Below, piece after piece: positions 63,501 to 64,000 of a DNA stretch of 64,000 nucleotides. A program made the translations under genes and the position numbers. The notes under the pieces were generated by a model, which was given only the letters and a program-made list of their open reading frames with translations, was not told where the DNA came from and searched no databases. The first letter of the stretch is position 1, and each line of letters starts with the position of its first letter. The DNA lies in assembly GCA_016806645.1 (NCBI GenBank), contig JACSYO010001980.1, forward strand, positions 3,657,501 through 3,721,500, in the 5' to 3' direction. The DNA is from Ophiodon elongatus (lineage: Eukaryota > Chordata > Actinopteri > Perciformes > Hexagrammidae).

Positions 63501-64000
63501 TCCATTCAACTAACATTTCTGCTTAAATGCAAGTGGAGGATTGATTTGTTAATCTTGGATAAAATTATAATATCGGATAACCATGGGACGCCTTTCAGAA
63601 GCAGCCTAATGGAAACATGAGTGGAAAGCTGAAACCGTGATCACTGCTCGTATGATTGGTTGGCGTGACGTGTTCGGTTCGCCTGCACCTTCTTTACCTC
63701 CGCTGCATAGCTGAAGTTAATTAGAATCTGAGGAATTTTCCAATGAATTTTTTTTTTAGCTCTGAACTGGCTGTGACACACCCTGCCAAACTTTAATTAA
63801 CCTTTAATTAACAACAGATTGCTTGAACAAGAGATGACATTACATGAACAATTGATAATAATAATAATATACGTCTGTCTCACTTAACTGATTTGCAAGC
63901 ATCCTCCACCTATAAAATGTGTTTTAGGAAAGAATTAATAGAATACAAAAAAATAATATGTCATTTACGTGTAGAATGAAAGCAAGCTGTATATGTTTTA
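60576..64000. other. Upstream flank of pigl with candidate 5' exons of a divergent gene
   Basis: No protein-coding exon is recognised. Three + strand positions look like splice donors after short exons: GTGAGT at 61339, GTGAAA at 61459 (downstream of AAGATGGCGAC at 61431-61440) and GTAAGT at 62218. In human, PIGL and NCOR1 are transcribed away from each other from adjacent starts, so these could be ncor1 5'UTR exons with the coding part beyond the window. The final kilobase is AT-rich with nothing recognisable. Confidence 0.4.
61431..61458 (+). promoter_or_regulatory. YY1-like AAGATGGCGAC element and possible first exon
   Basis: AAGATGGC is the core of the YY1 site that typically lies just downstream of transcription starts in TATA-less promoters. 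It is followed 18 bases later by AAAG and a GTGAAA donor-like sequence. The open frame after the ATG would encode only nine residues before the donor. Confidence 0.3.

Overview
The window is nuclear DNA of a ray-finned (teleost, probably percomorph) fish. Genes are split by GT-AG introns, intergenic DNA is AT-rich with many long (CA)n/(GT)n microsatellites, and every recognised protein is a vertebrate family member. There is no prokaryotic, viral or CRISPR content. I assembled exon chains by hand from splice sites, reading frame and remembered mammalian proteins. The trpv1, shpk, p2rx5, cenpv and pigl chains each total an exact multiple of three and end at a stop.

Layout, left to right: fam222b (+, 6012-13244, 3'UTR to about 15150); trpv1 (-, 16184-21846, 14 coding exons); shpk (-, 25467-29262, 7 exons); emc6 (+, 31154-31486, one coding exon); p2rx5 (-, 32979-38418, 12 exons); two tandem polyubiquitin genes (-, 40200-40889 with 3 units and 44089-45690 with 7 units), each with a 5'UTR intron and TATA box; cenpv (+, 48892-49792, 4 exons); pigl (-, 50183-60575, 7 exons). 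To the right of pigl, 3.4 kb holds only candidate 5' exons of a divergent + strand gene, which human synteny would make ncor1.

The order trpv1-shpk-emc6-p2rx5 with these strands matches human 17p13.2 with CTNS and TAX1BP3 missing. The order polyubiquitin-cenpv-pigl matches human 17p11.2-p12, inverted and without TRPV2. FAM222B lies on human 17q. The window therefore joins blocks that are far apart on human chromosome 17. The genes share no pathway: heat/acid-gated cation channel, sedoheptulose kinase, ER membrane insertase subunit, ATP-gated channel, ubiquitin supply, a Gfa/CENP-V zinc-fold protein, and GPI-anchor synthesis.

I found no wholly new system. The best leads are: a (UG)n tract in place of the polypyrimidine tract at an shpk 3' splice site; a (CA)n tract beside the fam222b donor; repeat-order evidence for the history of the polyubiquitin pair; a near-perfect nested hairpin in the shpk 3' region; trpv1 substitutions in the vanilloid pocket; and three successive one-base losses in the fam222b frame that look like consensus errors.
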